Origin: a virus
IMG/VR virus record: IMGVR_UViG_3300041411_000097
Span: 1-48,630 of that record
DNA: 48,630 bases
Reading direction: 5' to 3' (one strand)
Shown here: piece after piece, positions 7,719 through 14,798 of the stretch
Position numbering within the stretch: position 1 is the first letter of the stretch
Layout of the letters: each line of letters starts with the position of its first letter
Position numbers and translations under genes: made by a program
The notes under the pieces: model-generated
Told to the model about the DNA's origin: nothing
What the model saw: the letters and a program-made list of their open reading frames with translations, nothing else
Databases searched by the model: none

Positions 7719-7937
7719 CTAGTATGCCATAGGTTTGTACATCGGCGCACATTTAATTCGTAGTTCTAGCTCATGCTCGCGATCAGCATTGGAATGCACG
7801 AACTGCCTAAGCTTCTCGCAAGCCTCATCATCCATCTTAAGCCCAGCACGAAACCGCTCATACCGCGCATAACCAAGCTCGCACATGGTCATCATCGCCA
7901 TTGTGTTGATTTGGTCTAGGTCGTTGATTGTGGTCAT
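7719..7937 (-). CDS. Hypothetical protein, 72 aa
   Basis: The start was taken at 7937 because a GGAG SD lies nine bases upstream and the ATG overlaps the upstream stop as ATGA. The protein is alpha-helical and charged, with a methionine-rich N-terminus. Last gene before the terminator. Function unknown. Confidence 0.62.
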   Translation of the reverse strand: MTTINDLDQINTMAMMTMCELGYARYERFRAGLKMDDEACEKLRQFVHSNADREHELELRIKCAPMYKPMAY

Positions 7938-8152
7938 GGTCTCGACTCCAATGTTTTGCGCCACTTGTTGCTTGGTGCGCATCTCTCAAGAAGAATACAG
8001 CGCCCGCAGTTGTCGAAAACGTTCGCTCCAATCCATCCCCACTCAGTTTCTAGGCTGTCCGGCTTGTTGTCGTAACCAAACCATACACCATCCTTATCCT
8101 GTGCTATCCACATAACCCAGTCTGGCGACTCCTTCCAATCTGGTTTAGTCAC
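7934..8152 (-). CDS. Small tryptophan-rich hypothetical protein, 72 aa
   Basis: Starts with GTG overlapping the upstream stop. The sequence (WKESPDWVMWIAQDKDGVWFGY) has the aromatic-rich pattern seen in many small phage proteins of unknown role, and a C-terminal pair of cysteines (NCGRC) with basic residues. Confidence 0.6.
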   Translation of the reverse strand: MTKPDWKESPDWVMWIAQDKDGVWFGYDNKPDSLETEWGWIGANVFDNCGRCILLERCAPSNKWRKTLESRP

Positions 8153-8337
8153 TTCTTAGCCCTCCACCAATACCAAGCATCTTGCGCATAACGAATAGGC
8201 CACAGGAAGGTCCATGCAGCCCAAGCAGCCAACCATTCGTACCATGCGCCTTTTGTATAGTCGCAATCAACAAGTGCCAAGGGCCAGAAACTGAATACGC
8301 CATAAGCGATGTACGCAAACACAATTAGCTCGATCAT
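8149..8337 (-). CDS. Small membrane protein, 62 aa
   Basis: Hydrophobic N-terminus (about residues 2-22) and a second tryptophan-rich hydrophobic stretch (about 33-46), ending in a basic tail, consistent with a two-helix inner-membrane protein. GGGGG-type SD and overlapping junctions on both sides. No family recognised. Confidence 0.6.
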   Translation of the reverse strand: MIELIVFAYIAYGVFSFWPLALVDCDYTKGAWYEWLAAWAAWTFLWPIRYAQDAWYWWRAKK

Positions 8338-8552
8338 TTCAACACCCCCAAACTCCGGTCAACCGCCATCGACTGCAACCAATCCAACTCATGTCCCTCA
8401 ATCAGCGTCGTATGCTTGGCGATCTTCTGCGTTGACGTGATAGCCGTATTGCTGCCTACAAGCGCATACTCGCCGGATTCGAAGACTAGGAATTGGCCTG
8501 GTTTGAATGCGGATGGTGCGCCTTTTGTCCAGCGCGGGATAACGTTGATCAT
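8334..8552 (-). CDS. Hypothetical protein, 72 aa
   Basis: The start at 8552 overlaps the upstream stop (ATGA). The central FKPGQFLVFESGEYALVGS suggests a small beta-barrel, SH3-like fold. Position in the run of overlapping early genes supports expression. Function unknown. Confidence 0.58.
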   Translation of the reverse strand: MINVIPRWTKGAPSAFKPGQFLVFESGEYALVGSNTAITSTQKIAKHTTLIEGHELDWLQSMAVDRSLGVLK

Positions 8553-8758
8553 TGAGTAACCACCACCAAGCAAATGAATAGAATCGCAGATATACACCAT
8601 CCCGCAATACATGCCATCTTCAATATCTGAGCCTTGAAATAATAGTCAATCAGGTTGTTCGTCGACTCAAAATATCTATCGGCGTACTGATTCGCGATAT
8701 CCGGCCAAGGCGCATCCCAGTCAATTTCTTTCTCTTGATCCCATGGGTATTTCTTCAT
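8549..8758 (-). CDS. Small tail-anchored membrane protein, 69 aa
   Basis: First gene after the 8.8-kb promoter, with a GGAGGTGG SD. Hydrophilic and acidic N-terminus (WDQEKEIDWDAPWPD) followed by one C-terminal transmembrane helix at about residues 49-68. Likely a C-tail-anchored inner-membrane protein. Function unknown. Confidence 0.62.
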   Translation of the reverse strand: MKKYPWDQEKEIDWDAPWPDIANQYADRYFESTNNLIDYYFKAQILKMACIAGWCISAILFICLVVVTQ

Positions 8759-8782
8759 TTTCCACCTCCGTTAATTTCAGCA

Positions 8783-8811
8783 AGATTAGACCTGCATTTT
8801 CAGCAGGTCAA
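8783..8811 (-). promoter_or_regulatory. Promoter TTGACC-N17-TAATCT with inverted repeat in the spacer
   Basis: A minus-strand -35 TTGACC and -10 TAATCT are 17 bases apart. The spacer plus part of the -35 forms the inverted repeat GACCTGC-N7-GCAGGTC (8789-8809), a likely operator because a bound dimer would block polymerase. The ten bases around the -10 resemble those of the promoter at 44884-44912. Confidence 0.68.
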
Positions 8812-8821
8812 TCTATTTATT

Positions 8822-9943
8822 TTAGTGAAGCATCGAAGGGTGAACGGTGTGGCGTGCTACCTCGCCGAACTCGCGGTGCAATACGACGCACTTCATGTTC
8901 TCCCGCGACCTCCAGCCGCCAGCAGTGGCGTAGGCATCACCAGGGGCTAGCGTGTTGAACGTCTCGACTGTGCAGCCTGGATACTCCTTCTTGCTCTCGT
9001 GGTGAACGTGACCAGTCCACCATGCCCGATGCTCTGTGCGGCCCCATGCTTGCGGTTGATCGGCAGCCATTACTTGGCCTAGCTTGTCAGCCTTGCACGA
9101 GTGCCCGTGATGCGTGCCAACGAGGTTCTTACCAAACTCAAAGTAGCTGAACAGGGCAGGACTCGTATCTACAGTCACACGAGGCTCGTTTGCGTAGATG
9201 TGATCCAGCGCAATCGATAGCCACAGAGCGCCAGTCTCATCATGGTTTCCGGGGACGTTGATGATATGCACCGTCTTGTGCTTTGTAAGCGCAGTCTCGA
9301 TGCACTGACGGATAACCTTGACCAGTACGCGCACCATCTTCGCGTAGCGACTGTCTGCATCCAAGTGGTGGCCGCTACGTGGTGTTACAGCAGCCATGGA
9401 ATCGTAATGCGCTGCATCCCCAAGGTTTACGATTGTGCAGCTCTCAGTGCGTGGTGCGGCCTCTACTAGCGCAGCCATTGCGCCGCAGTGCATGCGTTCG
9501 GCGATGCCCAAATCCCAGCTCTTGCCGCACTCTTCTGACCAGATGTACTCGCCGATGTGAGGATCGCCGATTGGATAGCACGCCATCAGGTCAGGCAGAA
9601 ACTCGCCGGCATATGCACGAGGCACTAGAACTGGCAGATCCTCCTTTAATGCCTGGCACGCCTCTACCATCATTTCGTAGCGGCGCTCGTTGTCTGCGCT
9701 GGTCTTAACCCACTGTCCAGACAGCTCGCCGTCGCGGTTGTAGTAAGAGCTGACACCTTTTACCTTGTAGCCGTCGGGACACTGCTTGGTCATGTCATGG
9801 CTAGGACTGTAGCCCGAGAGCGCAAGCCTAGCCTTCCATCGCCGCATAGTCCGCTCATGAACCCCTAGCGCCTCAGCCATAGCTGCGTTGGTGCCGAACA
9901 TCCCGACCACTTCCTTTACACGCTGCTCATCATATTGCTGCAT
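8822..9943 (-). CDS. Metallophosphoesterase with N-terminal HTH
   Basis: A 373-residue protein. Residues 1-45 form an HTH-like DNA-binding segment (MAEALGVHERTMRRWK). The rest is a calcineurin-like phosphoesterase: GDPHIG at 126-131, NLGDAAH at 173-179, PGNHDE at 231-236, GTHHGH at 276-281 and GHVHHES at 311-317 supply the expected metal ligands. The family includes nucleases such as Mre11/SbcD and nucleotide phosphatases. The HTH suggests a DNA-directed activity. It sits among early genes, just before the 8.8-kb promoter. Confidence 0.85.
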   Translation of the reverse strand: MQQYDEQRVKEVVGMFGTNAAMAEALGVHERTMRRWKARLALSGYSPSHDMTKQCPDGYKVKGVSSYYNRDGELSGQWVKTSADNERRYEMMVEACQALKEDLPVLVPRAYAGEFLPDLMACYPIGDPHIGEYIWSEECGKSWDLGIAERMHCGAMAALVEAAPRTESCTIVNLGDAAHYDSMAAVTPRSGHHLDADSRYAKMVRVLVKVIRQCIETALTKHKTVHIINVPGNHDETGALWLSIALDHIYANEPRVTVDTSPALFSYFEFGKNLVGTHHGHSCKADKLGQVMAADQPQAWGRTEHRAWWTGHVHHESKKEYPGCTVETFNTLAPGDAYATAGGWRSRENMKCVVLHREFGEVARHTVHPSMLH

Positions 9944-10009
9944 TGTGCCGCTCCGTATTTCAATAATTGTGCTGATTCAACGCACTGCTGAAATCCATTA
10001 TGCAATGAA

Positions 10010-10030
10010 AAGGCCCTGAATCCGGGCCTT
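10010..10030 (-). terminator. Hairpin terminator between early sub-operons
   Basis: AAGGCCC / GGGCCTT stem with a 7-base loop. On the minus strand it is followed by a short TTTT, on the plus strand by GATTGAATTTTT. Probably a partial terminator separating the 10.0-13.2 kb genes from the metallophosphoesterase. Confidence 0.65.
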
Positions 10031-10063
10031 GATTGAATTTTTAGCGCTGCTCGTTGTATTCGG

Positions 10064-10528
10064 TCATTGGGCTGTGCACGTTGGGCGGCGATATTTGGCG
10101 AGATCGCGAGGAGTCTCGTCAATTGTTTCCATATTTGTGTTTCCAGGATATTCCCATGTCTTGCCGTGAGGCTTCAGCTCTGGTTCTTTAACAAACCAAA
10201 ACGCCCCTTCTCTGTCAGTGGCTAGCCATTCATACTTATCATCTGCATCTTCCCAGTAAATCCCCTCTGGAATATCCGAAATAATATGTGAAGGCTCCTC
10301 AGCTTGAGCTAGCTTCTCCAGCCGCTCAACCTCAGCCTGAGCGTAGAAGCGGATCTTCTTAGCGTCGCGCATCTTGTCGCTGTGACTGACGATCCCGTAC
10401 CGATAGCAGGCTCGGAATATTTCACCAATTTGCGAATTCATATCGCGATGACTGATCAGATCCTGAAGCTGTGTAGCGCCTTCAGGGAGTACGTAGTAAT
10501 CTGCTGTGCTTCCGTCGCTGCGGCTCAT
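10064..10528 (-). CDS. DUF3310-like protein
   Basis: A 154-residue protein. The N-terminal part, ending in FRACYRYGIVSHSDKMRDAKKI and a helix with ERL, resembles the DUF3310 domain common in phages (sometimes labelled nucleotide kinase, without proven activity). The C-terminal half (GIYWEDADDKYEWLATDREG) is an aromatic-rich segment seen in other small proteins here. Start by a GGGGATGAG SD. Confidence 0.6.
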   Translation of the reverse strand: MSRSDGSTADYYVLPEGATQLQDLISHRDMNSQIGEIFRACYRYGIVSHSDKMRDAKKIRFYAQAEVERLEKLAQAEEPSHIISDIPEGIYWEDADDKYEWLATDREGAFWFVKEPELKPHGKTWEYPGNTNMETIDETPRDLAKYRRPTCTAQ

Positions 10529-10710
10529 TGCTCATCCCCAAGTGTATCGATGTCGATTTTTGCTTCGTTCGTCGCGATTTCATACAGCTTGCGCTCTTCG
10601 CGTACACCTAGATTACAGTCACGCAGACGGTTTTCCGAGATGCCCGTCCTTAGCGCTATGATCGGATAGGTCCAACCACGACTAATCATCTCCTGAATTA
10701 CTTCATGCAT
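10525..10710 (-). CDS. Small HTH-like protein, 61 aa
   Basis: Pattern YPIIALRTGISENRLRD is consistent with a compact helix-turn-helix of the type that senses self-assembly or binds DNA. An AAGGAAG SD precedes the start, which overlaps the upstream gene by eight bases. Possibly a small regulator. No operator can be assigned. Confidence 0.55.
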   Translation of the reverse strand: MHEVIQEMISRGWTYPIIALRTGISENRLRDCNLGVREERKLYEIATNEAKIDIDTLGDEQ

Positions 10711-10957
10711 GCAGTTCTTCCTTATGGGTTACGTCGAGCGGGTCACACTGGGGCTTGATCGGTAAGAGATGAGTCTTCAAGCAAAGAGCCTGATCTACCG
10801 TTCCACCGTGTTGATCCGTGATTGAGTCGCCTTTAACCAACGCTTGGTTGTCTGGCTCAATGGATATTACCTCAACCATCTTGCCGATATTGATCTGAGT
10901 GCCAGCGTAACGAGATCCAACGATAAGCGCCAACATCCCAGGCTGCAACTCGCTCAT
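10703..10957 (-). CDS. Hypothetical SH3-like small protein, 84 aa
   Basis: Begins ELQPGMLALIVGSRYAG and continues GKMVEVISIEP, a small beta-barrel pattern. A GGAGGATAAG SD supports the start. Several phages carry similar short barrels of unknown function. Overlaps both neighbours. Confidence 0.58.
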   Translation of the reverse strand: MSELQPGMLALIVGSRYAGTQINIGKMVEVISIEPDNQALVKGDSITDQHGGTVDQALCLKTHLLPIKPQCDPLDVTHKEELHA

Positions 10958-11235
10958 TTCTTATCCTCCGGGTATAGAGTCGAGGCTAGAGACCATATTG
11001 TCCCGTCTCTCTTGTAATCCTTAAGATTATCCATTGCCTGTTGAATAATTCCAAACTTGTCAGCGTCATTTCTTAGAGCCCTGTTCTCATTAACTATGAC
11101 CTCGAGTTCTTTTGAAATCTTTTCTGTTTTTCTAAAATAGGCAGTCGCAATGTTATAAAACTGAATTCTAGAAAGCTCTGATGACATTGCCAAATGATAT
11201 GGCATGTTCATAACACCAATAACAATATAGCTCAT
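10954..11235 (-). CDS. Hypothetical coiled-coil protein, 93 aa
   Basis: Start at 11235 because the ATG overlaps the upstream stop. A TTG at 11241 is the alternative. A short hydrophobic N-terminus is followed by a predicted coiled coil (ISKELEVIVNENRALRND). Local base composition is more A/T-rich than its neighbours, which may mark recent acquisition. Function unknown. Confidence 0.55.
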   Translation of the reverse strand: MSYIVIGVMNMPYHLAMSSELSRIQFYNIATAYFRKTEKISKELEVIVNENRALRNDADKFGIIQQAMDNLKDYKRDGTIWSLASTLYPEDKK

Positions 11236-11450
11236 GTCCAAAGCCCCTGAGTAACGAGAGCCGATTCTACCTCAGACAGGGAGTGCTTGAATTCGAGGCT
11301 GGTGCAGAATGCGGCGCAGGTATTCCAGAAGGTGTGGCGTGCATTGTCCAGGGTTTCTTTGGCGCTTGCTACGTCGTCGTGGTCGCACTGAATGTACGTT
11401 GCGTGTGCGGCCTCGAGTGCTTCCCGTGCGGATTTTACTGTGATGCTCAT
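11232..11450 (-). CDS. Hypothetical helical protein, 72 aa
   Basis: Start at 11450 with SD GAGGTGA. The upstream 58-residue gene ends over it (ATGA). The product is predicted all-helical (SAREALEAAHATYIQCDHDD). No family recognised. Confidence 0.6.
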   Translation of the reverse strand: MSITVKSAREALEAAHATYIQCDHDDVASAKETLDNARHTFWNTCAAFCTSLEFKHSLSEVESALVTQGLWT

Positions 11451-11623
11451 GATTTCACCTCGATTACTTTTATGCGCTTCATGCCAGTGTTTTTGCAGTG
11501 ACCAATTGCCTTGCTTGCGAATGATCCGTGAGCGCAGCACCAGTCATTGTATTTTGCATTCTTGTGATTCGGTGGCCAGCCAGCCTTGTGATGTGACAAG
11601 CAGCCTTTGCAGTGCTTATCCAT
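11447..11623 (-). CDS. Cys/His-rich small protein, 58 aa
   Basis: Starts at ATG 11623 after a GGGAG SD and ends overlapping the next ATG. It carries CKGC at 5-8, paired histidines (HHK), WCCAHG at 28-33 and GHC, a likely one-zinc knuckle. The C-terminus is basic. Such proteins often bind nucleic acid or host enzymes. Function unknown. Confidence 0.68.
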   Translation of the reverse strand: MDKHCKGCLSHHKAGWPPNHKNAKYNDWCCAHGSFASKAIGHCKNTGMKRIKVIEVKS

Positions 11624-11626
11624 TCC

Positions 11627-11851
11627 CTATCTCCCTATCTGCGCCCAAATAGCGCGTTCGATGTCACTTTGGAACTGGATCGAGATTAAGTCAAGCGATT
11701 CTTTTGAAATTGTTTCGCCTATTTCGTCGGTGCCGCTAGAGAGAGCCCACTCAAGCTCGCTGGAGCCGTTTGCGTGACGTGTGGCTGGCTCAGATATGGC
11801 GTAATGGATATCGAGTGCCAGCTTGAGCCCGTAGAGCTCCAGGTTGACCAT
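11627..11851 (-). CDS. Hypothetical acidic protein, 74 aa
   Basis: The start at 11851 overlaps the upstream stop as TAATG. Its SD (GGAG) is part of the palindromic operator-like site at 11857-11870, so binding there could directly control its translation or transcription. The product is helical and acidic. No family recognised. Confidence 0.6.
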   Translation of the reverse strand: MVNLELYGLKLALDIHYAISEPATRHANGSSELEWALSSGTDEIGETISKESLDLISIQFQSDIERAIWAQIGR

Positions 11852-12294
11852 TAAGGGTTCTCCGGAGAATCGTTTGCGTGATCGATGGCGTCTGATACGG
11901 TGCGTGCAAGTGTCTCGCAGCTATTCGGAAAATCGATCTCGCATCCATCTGGATCATATAGCTCTGCGTATCCAGCATCCTTCTCTACACACACGCGAAT
12001 CTCCCAACCATCCGGAAGGTCTTTGGCTGCGCGCTCTATCTGTCGATACAGCTTAGCATCCTTGCGCAGAGATTCGTTTTCGGCCATCAGGGCGAGCACT
12101 ACCTCAGGATTGGCGGCGGCGATGAATCGAAGGTTCGCCCGATGATCAACTAGCTCGAAATCAGAACCTTCATTGCACTCCATCAAGTGCTTGGTATAGC
12201 CATCCTCGTAAAAGAACAGATCATCTCGCTCCATTCGCCATTTTCCTGGCGTTGCAGCCTCAGCCAGCTTCTTCAGCTCAGAATAATCACTCAT
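11851..12294 (-). CDS. Ea22-like protein
   Basis: A 147-residue protein beginning SDYSELKKLAEAATPGKW, followed by NLRFIAAANPEVVLALMAEN at about 75-94, the hallmark of lambda Ea22-like early proteins of unknown function. A GGAGGGG SD supports the start at 12294. The last codons contain the palindrome at 11857-11870. Confidence 0.72.
   Translation of the reverse strand: MSDYSELKKLAEAATPGKWRMERDDLFFYEDGYTKHLMECNEGSDFELVDHRANLRFIAAANPEVVLALMAENESLRKDAKLYRQIERAAKDLPDGWEIRVCVEKDAGYAELYDPDGCEIDFPNSCETLARTVSDAIDHANDSPENP
11857..11870. promoter_or_regulatory. Palindromic operator-like site, copy 2
   Basis: GTTCTCCGGAGAAT lies in the last codons of the Ea22-like gene and overlaps the SD of the next gene. 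Together with its flank CGTTT it is identical over 19 bases to the inverted copy at 19352-19370, although the coding context differs, so protein coding cannot explain the conservation. Confidence 0.72.
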
Positions 12295-12371
12295 ACACCC
12301 CTCCAATAACTAATTTTCACCTTAACGGCAGGCATTTTGTAGACGAGAATGAAGTAAGTCAATGCAATCAC
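12291..12371 (-). CDS. 26-aa putative membrane micropeptide
   Basis: A GTG start overlaps the upstream stop (GTGA) and the stop overlaps the downstream ATG (ATGA), an exact fit between two genes. The peptide has a hydrophobic stretch (IALTYFILVY) and a basic tail. Length alone is weak evidence. The double coupling is what supports it. Confidence 0.4.
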   Translation of the reverse strand: MIALTYFILVYKMPAVKVKISYWRGV

Positions 12372-12694
12372 CACGTTAGCTCCTTGATTGATCCGAAATC
12401 GAAGTCCGCAAGCGCACTGGTGTCGTTCAGATAATCGGTCATGATTTGTACATCGCCCTGCGTGCAGGCCCCTGGACCTGACTGCCATAGACTCATTGGG
12501 TCGGTACTGTACATCGCGCCATAGCAAGAAACCCCATATCGGCAGTACATGCCATCGCGAACAACGCCTACACGTACCTTCCCCTTGTCTAAGTAGACGA
12601 TGCGGTATTTCCCGTCTTCATGGTTGATCAGCTTTGCCGCCTTTCGATTGCTGCGCTTGATCCATTTTTGAATGTCGTCATTGTAGGTGCTCAT
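12368..12694 (-). CDS. Hypothetical protein, 108 aa
   Basis: A basic N-terminus (IKRSNRKAAKL) precedes a beta-rich region (KYRIVYLDKGKVRVGVV) and a cysteine-containing loop. GGAG SD. No family recognised. Part of the 10.0-13.2 kb sub-operon. Confidence 0.6.
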   Translation of the reverse strand: MSTYNDDIQKWIKRSNRKAAKLINHEDGKYRIVYLDKGKVRVGVVRDGMYCRYGVSCYGAMYSTDPMSLWQSGPGACTQGDVQIMTDYLNDTSALADFDFGSIKELTW

Positions 12695-13020
12695 AGTGCG
12701 GCTCCGATCTTTGCGGCCTCTTTGATAATGGCCTGTCTTGTCGAAGAATAAAGCTCTTCTCCGTACAGTTCAATAGTGGGGCTAACTCCGTCGCCGCTTG
12801 ATACCTCCACGTGAACCTCCTGAAATCCGTTGTAGAAAGTAATATCCAAACGAAGCTTGACCGCCAACCTTAGCGCATCCCCGTCATCATGCTCAGGATC
12901 CCACCTGCGCAGCTTTACGCCGTCATAGTCCGCCAGGTAATGGCTACCGTCCGGATCGCTCCACAGGTCATAGCCGAGCGATCTGGCTGCGTTTTTTAGG
13001 GTTGTGGTTGAGATGGTCAT
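12691..13020 (-). CDS. Hypothetical protein, 109 aa
   Basis: Start at 13020 with an AAGGAG SD and ATGA overlap. Contains SLGYDLWSDPDGSHYLADYDG then long beta strands, ending in a helix. No family recognised. Confidence 0.6.
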   Translation of the reverse strand: MTISTTTLKNAARSLGYDLWSDPDGSHYLADYDGVKLRRWDPEHDDGDALRLAVKLRLDITFYNGFQEVHVEVSSGDGVSPTIELYGEELYSSTRQAIIKEAAKIGAAL

Positions 13021-13202
13021 TTTGTGCGCTCCTTGTAGTGTGCCCATGCGCCGTGATATACGCACCACCGATCCCAATTAATGCAGGATTCTTCATCAGT
13101 CTCTTCGCAATACCAGACGAAGTGACTTTCATCCAAAAGCAGCAGAGTGTAACCAGGCGGCATCTTGACGAATCCAAGCCTGTTCGTATAGTCGTGATGC
13201 AT
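13017..13202 (-). CDS. Hypothetical aromatic-rich protein, 61 aa
   Basis: Start at 13202 chosen by a GGAGGGG SD. Rich in Trp, Tyr and Cys (FVWYCEETDEESC). First gene after a terminator-promoter pair, so it heads the 10.0-13.2 kb unit. Function unknown. Confidence 0.62.
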   Translation of the reverse strand: MHHDYTNRLGFVKMPPGYTLLLLDESHFVWYCEETDEESCINWDRWCVYHGAWAHYKERTK

Positions 13203-13220
13203 AACCCCTCCAAAAATAAT

Positions 13221-13253
13221 ACAAAAAGAAAGGCTCACATTAGGAGCCTTTTT
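13221..13253 (-). terminator. Intrinsic terminator within the early cluster
   Basis: An AAAGGCTC / GAGCCTTT stem with a 7-base loop, followed on the minus strand by CTTTTTG. It can also work on the plus strand. It overlaps a promoter, so transcription ends and restarts here. Confidence 0.8.
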
Positions 13254-13265
13254 GTGTTGAGTCAA
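13237..13265 (-). promoter_or_regulatory. Promoter TTGACT-N17-TAATGT overlapping a terminator
   Basis: The -10 element lies in the terminator loop and the -35 just upstream of its stem. Spacer is 17 bases. It would start the transcript that begins with the 61-residue gene at 13202. Confidence 0.55.
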
Positions 13266-13272
13266 GCTGAAT

Positions 13273-13437
13273 TCATTCTCGATTTTCTTCCTTGGCAACC
13301 TGAGCGAAGATGCGTCGAAAAGCGTCTTCTAATCTCGCCTCGTCTTCTGGTGTAGGAGTTGGCAGTCTATAGCCCGGACATGCATGCAGCCCTGAGATTC
13401 CGCAAACCGAACACTCTGCAAATTTCAAATCACTCAT
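13273..13437 (-). CDS. Small zinc-knuckle-like protein, 54 aa
   Basis: Start at 13437 by a GGGAG SD and ATGA overlap. N-terminal CSVCGISGLHACPG could bind one zinc, followed by an acidic helix. Last gene before the terminator. Function unknown. Confidence 0.6.
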   Translation of the reverse strand: MSDLKFAECSVCGISGLHACPGYRLPTPTPEDEARLEDAFRRIFAQVAKEENRE

Positions 13438-13748
13438 TTCAATATCTCCCGCGCCAACCGCTGAATGTCGGACCACAATTGCGATGAAGGCTGATCGTCA
13501 TACTGACTTAGCATCTTAGCCAGGCGTATTCCTGCTGGTTTGTGGGTATCTTGCTTGCTGATATACAGAGGTAGCGGAGAACCTGGCGACTCGTCACCAT
13601 ACACAGCGACACCATCAGGGCAATAACCATTCAACTGAGCCAGCGCCCCTTCCCAGGTCCACGCTACAGGCTGATCAGCTACAGGGGGCCAAGCCTTCTT
13701 ATGATCAATCACGGTAGCCAATTCCAGCTGTCCGGGTAGTGCGTTCAT
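13434..13748 (-). CDS. Hypothetical protein, 104 aa
   Basis: Contains QPVAWTWEGALAQLNGYCPDG and PLYISKQD, the pattern of a short domain common in phage early proteins (W-E ... PLY). A GGAG SD and ATGA overlap support the start. Function unknown. Confidence 0.62.
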   Translation of the reverse strand: MNALPGQLELATVIDHKKAWPPVADQPVAWTWEGALAQLNGYCPDGVAVYGDESPGSPLPLYISKQDTHKPAGIRLAKMLSQYDDQPSSQLWSDIQRLAREILK

Positions 13749-14032
13749 TTCTTATGCTCCATGATTTGTTTGGCGCGATCAACACATTCAGGCATCACGC
13801 CATAAGCAGAGTAAGCATCCTCTACCTCTTTCACAAGCTCATCCACCAACGCCATAACCGGCGCCATAGTCTCCTGGCAGCGGGTGAAGGTGTCGAGGCG
13901 GGCGTTTCGCTCGTTGCAGATAGTCCCCCAGGCATTGTAGAAGGTGCGCACCCTGTACTCTCCGGCGCGCTCATTCCATTGGAGCCCATCAGGCACCGGC
14001 CAAATCTCTTCAAACTTTGCGCGGATGTTCAT
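13745..14032 (-). CDS. Hypothetical protein, 95 aa
   Basis: N-terminal aromatic segment (EEIWPVPDGLQWNERAGEYR) followed by a long helix (APVMALVDELVKEVEDAY). A 62-base A/T-rich gap separates it from the upstream gene and includes TATACAAT at about 14086-14093, a possible -10, but no -35 was found. Confidence 0.6.
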   Translation of the reverse strand: MNIRAKFEEIWPVPDGLQWNERAGEYRVRTFYNAWGTICNERNARLDTFTRCQETMAPVMALVDELVKEVEDAYSAYGVMPECVDRAKQIMEHKK

Positions 14033-14094
14033 ATTGTTCGTTTCCGTGTTCGTTATTGTTAAAAGGCGAATATCCGGTCAGGATTGTATACAAG

Positions 14095-14391
14095 TTATTG
14101 AATTGTTGTAGCTTTTGCGATAGCAGATCGTGCACGCTCTACGTAAATCTTTATGCCTGGATTCGTGCTTGGTGAATCCATGTCAAATCGATCTGAAATA
14201 TCGTCCACTAGATCAATCAGCGCGTCAAGCAAATCAGGCGAGGCGAGTACCAGTGTCAAGTCAGCATCACTAGGCGAGCACTCATCGCGAAACTGAAATA
14301 TCTGCTTGCCATATGGGTATTCAGCATCTGGCATATGAACTGAATCACTCTTGCCACGATACAGCCACGGCCCTTTCGTGTGCCCACTCAT
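14095..14391 (-). CDS. Hypothetical protein, 98 aa
   Basis: Begins SGHTKGPWLYRGKSDS and continues DADLTLVLASPDLLDALIDLVDD, similar in style to widespread phage early proteins (T-x-GPW at the N-terminus, then ASPDLL). GGAGAAGG SD. Function unknown. Confidence 0.68.
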   Translation of the reverse strand: MSGHTKGPWLYRGKSDSVHMPDAEYPYGKQIFQFRDECSPSDADLTLVLASPDLLDALIDLVDDISDRFDMDSPSTNPGIKIYVERARSAIAKATTIQ

Positions 14392-14615
14392 ACCTTCTCC
14401 CCCGTAGCCCGCTCAATCGCCCTATGCGCCATCTCAAACGCCTCCTTGATCGGTATTGCGTCGGGGCCGGAGTTGGTTATGGCTTTTAGCGCTGCGAGTA
14501 GGTCAGATTCGTGTGCGCGGGAAGCCTGCCAAGATTTCTCGGCAATGGTCATTTTGTTCTCTCTAAGGATCGGCGTTGAGCTCCACCACGCCTCAAACTC
14601 TTCTCTGCTGCTCAT
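14388..14615 (-). CDS. Hypothetical protein, 75 aa
   Basis: Pattern REEFEAWW ... KSWQASRA, a short helical motif repeated in many phage early proteins of unknown function. GAGGTGATGG SD. Overlaps the next gene by four bases. Confidence 0.65.
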   Translation of the reverse strand: MSSREEFEAWWSSTPILRENKMTIAEKSWQASRAHESDLLAALKAITNSGPDAIPIKEAFEMAHRAIERATGEKV

Positions 14616-14624
14616 TCCATCACC

Positions 14625-14798
14625 TCAATAAAAATCAACAAACAGCTCGCCCTTCTTACCAATCTCGCTCGTCTTCTCAAACTCGCTAACCAGCGCCCCC
14701 ACAATAGGCTTATGGTCGTCGAAGCCTGTAGCGAGTGGTAGGTCGCCGTGTTTTTCGTAGATGGCGATTAGGAGGGGGAGTAGGTCGGTTAGGGTCAT
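14625..14798 (-). CDS. Hypothetical protein, 57 aa
   Basis: Fills the gap between two overlapping early genes. Its ATG overlaps the upstream stop. The product starts TLTDLLPLLIAIYEKHGDLPL and is largely helical. Function unknown. Confidence 0.65.
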   Translation of the reverse strand: MTLTDLLPLLIAIYEKHGDLPLATGFDDHKPIVGALVSEFEKTSEIGKKGELFVDFY

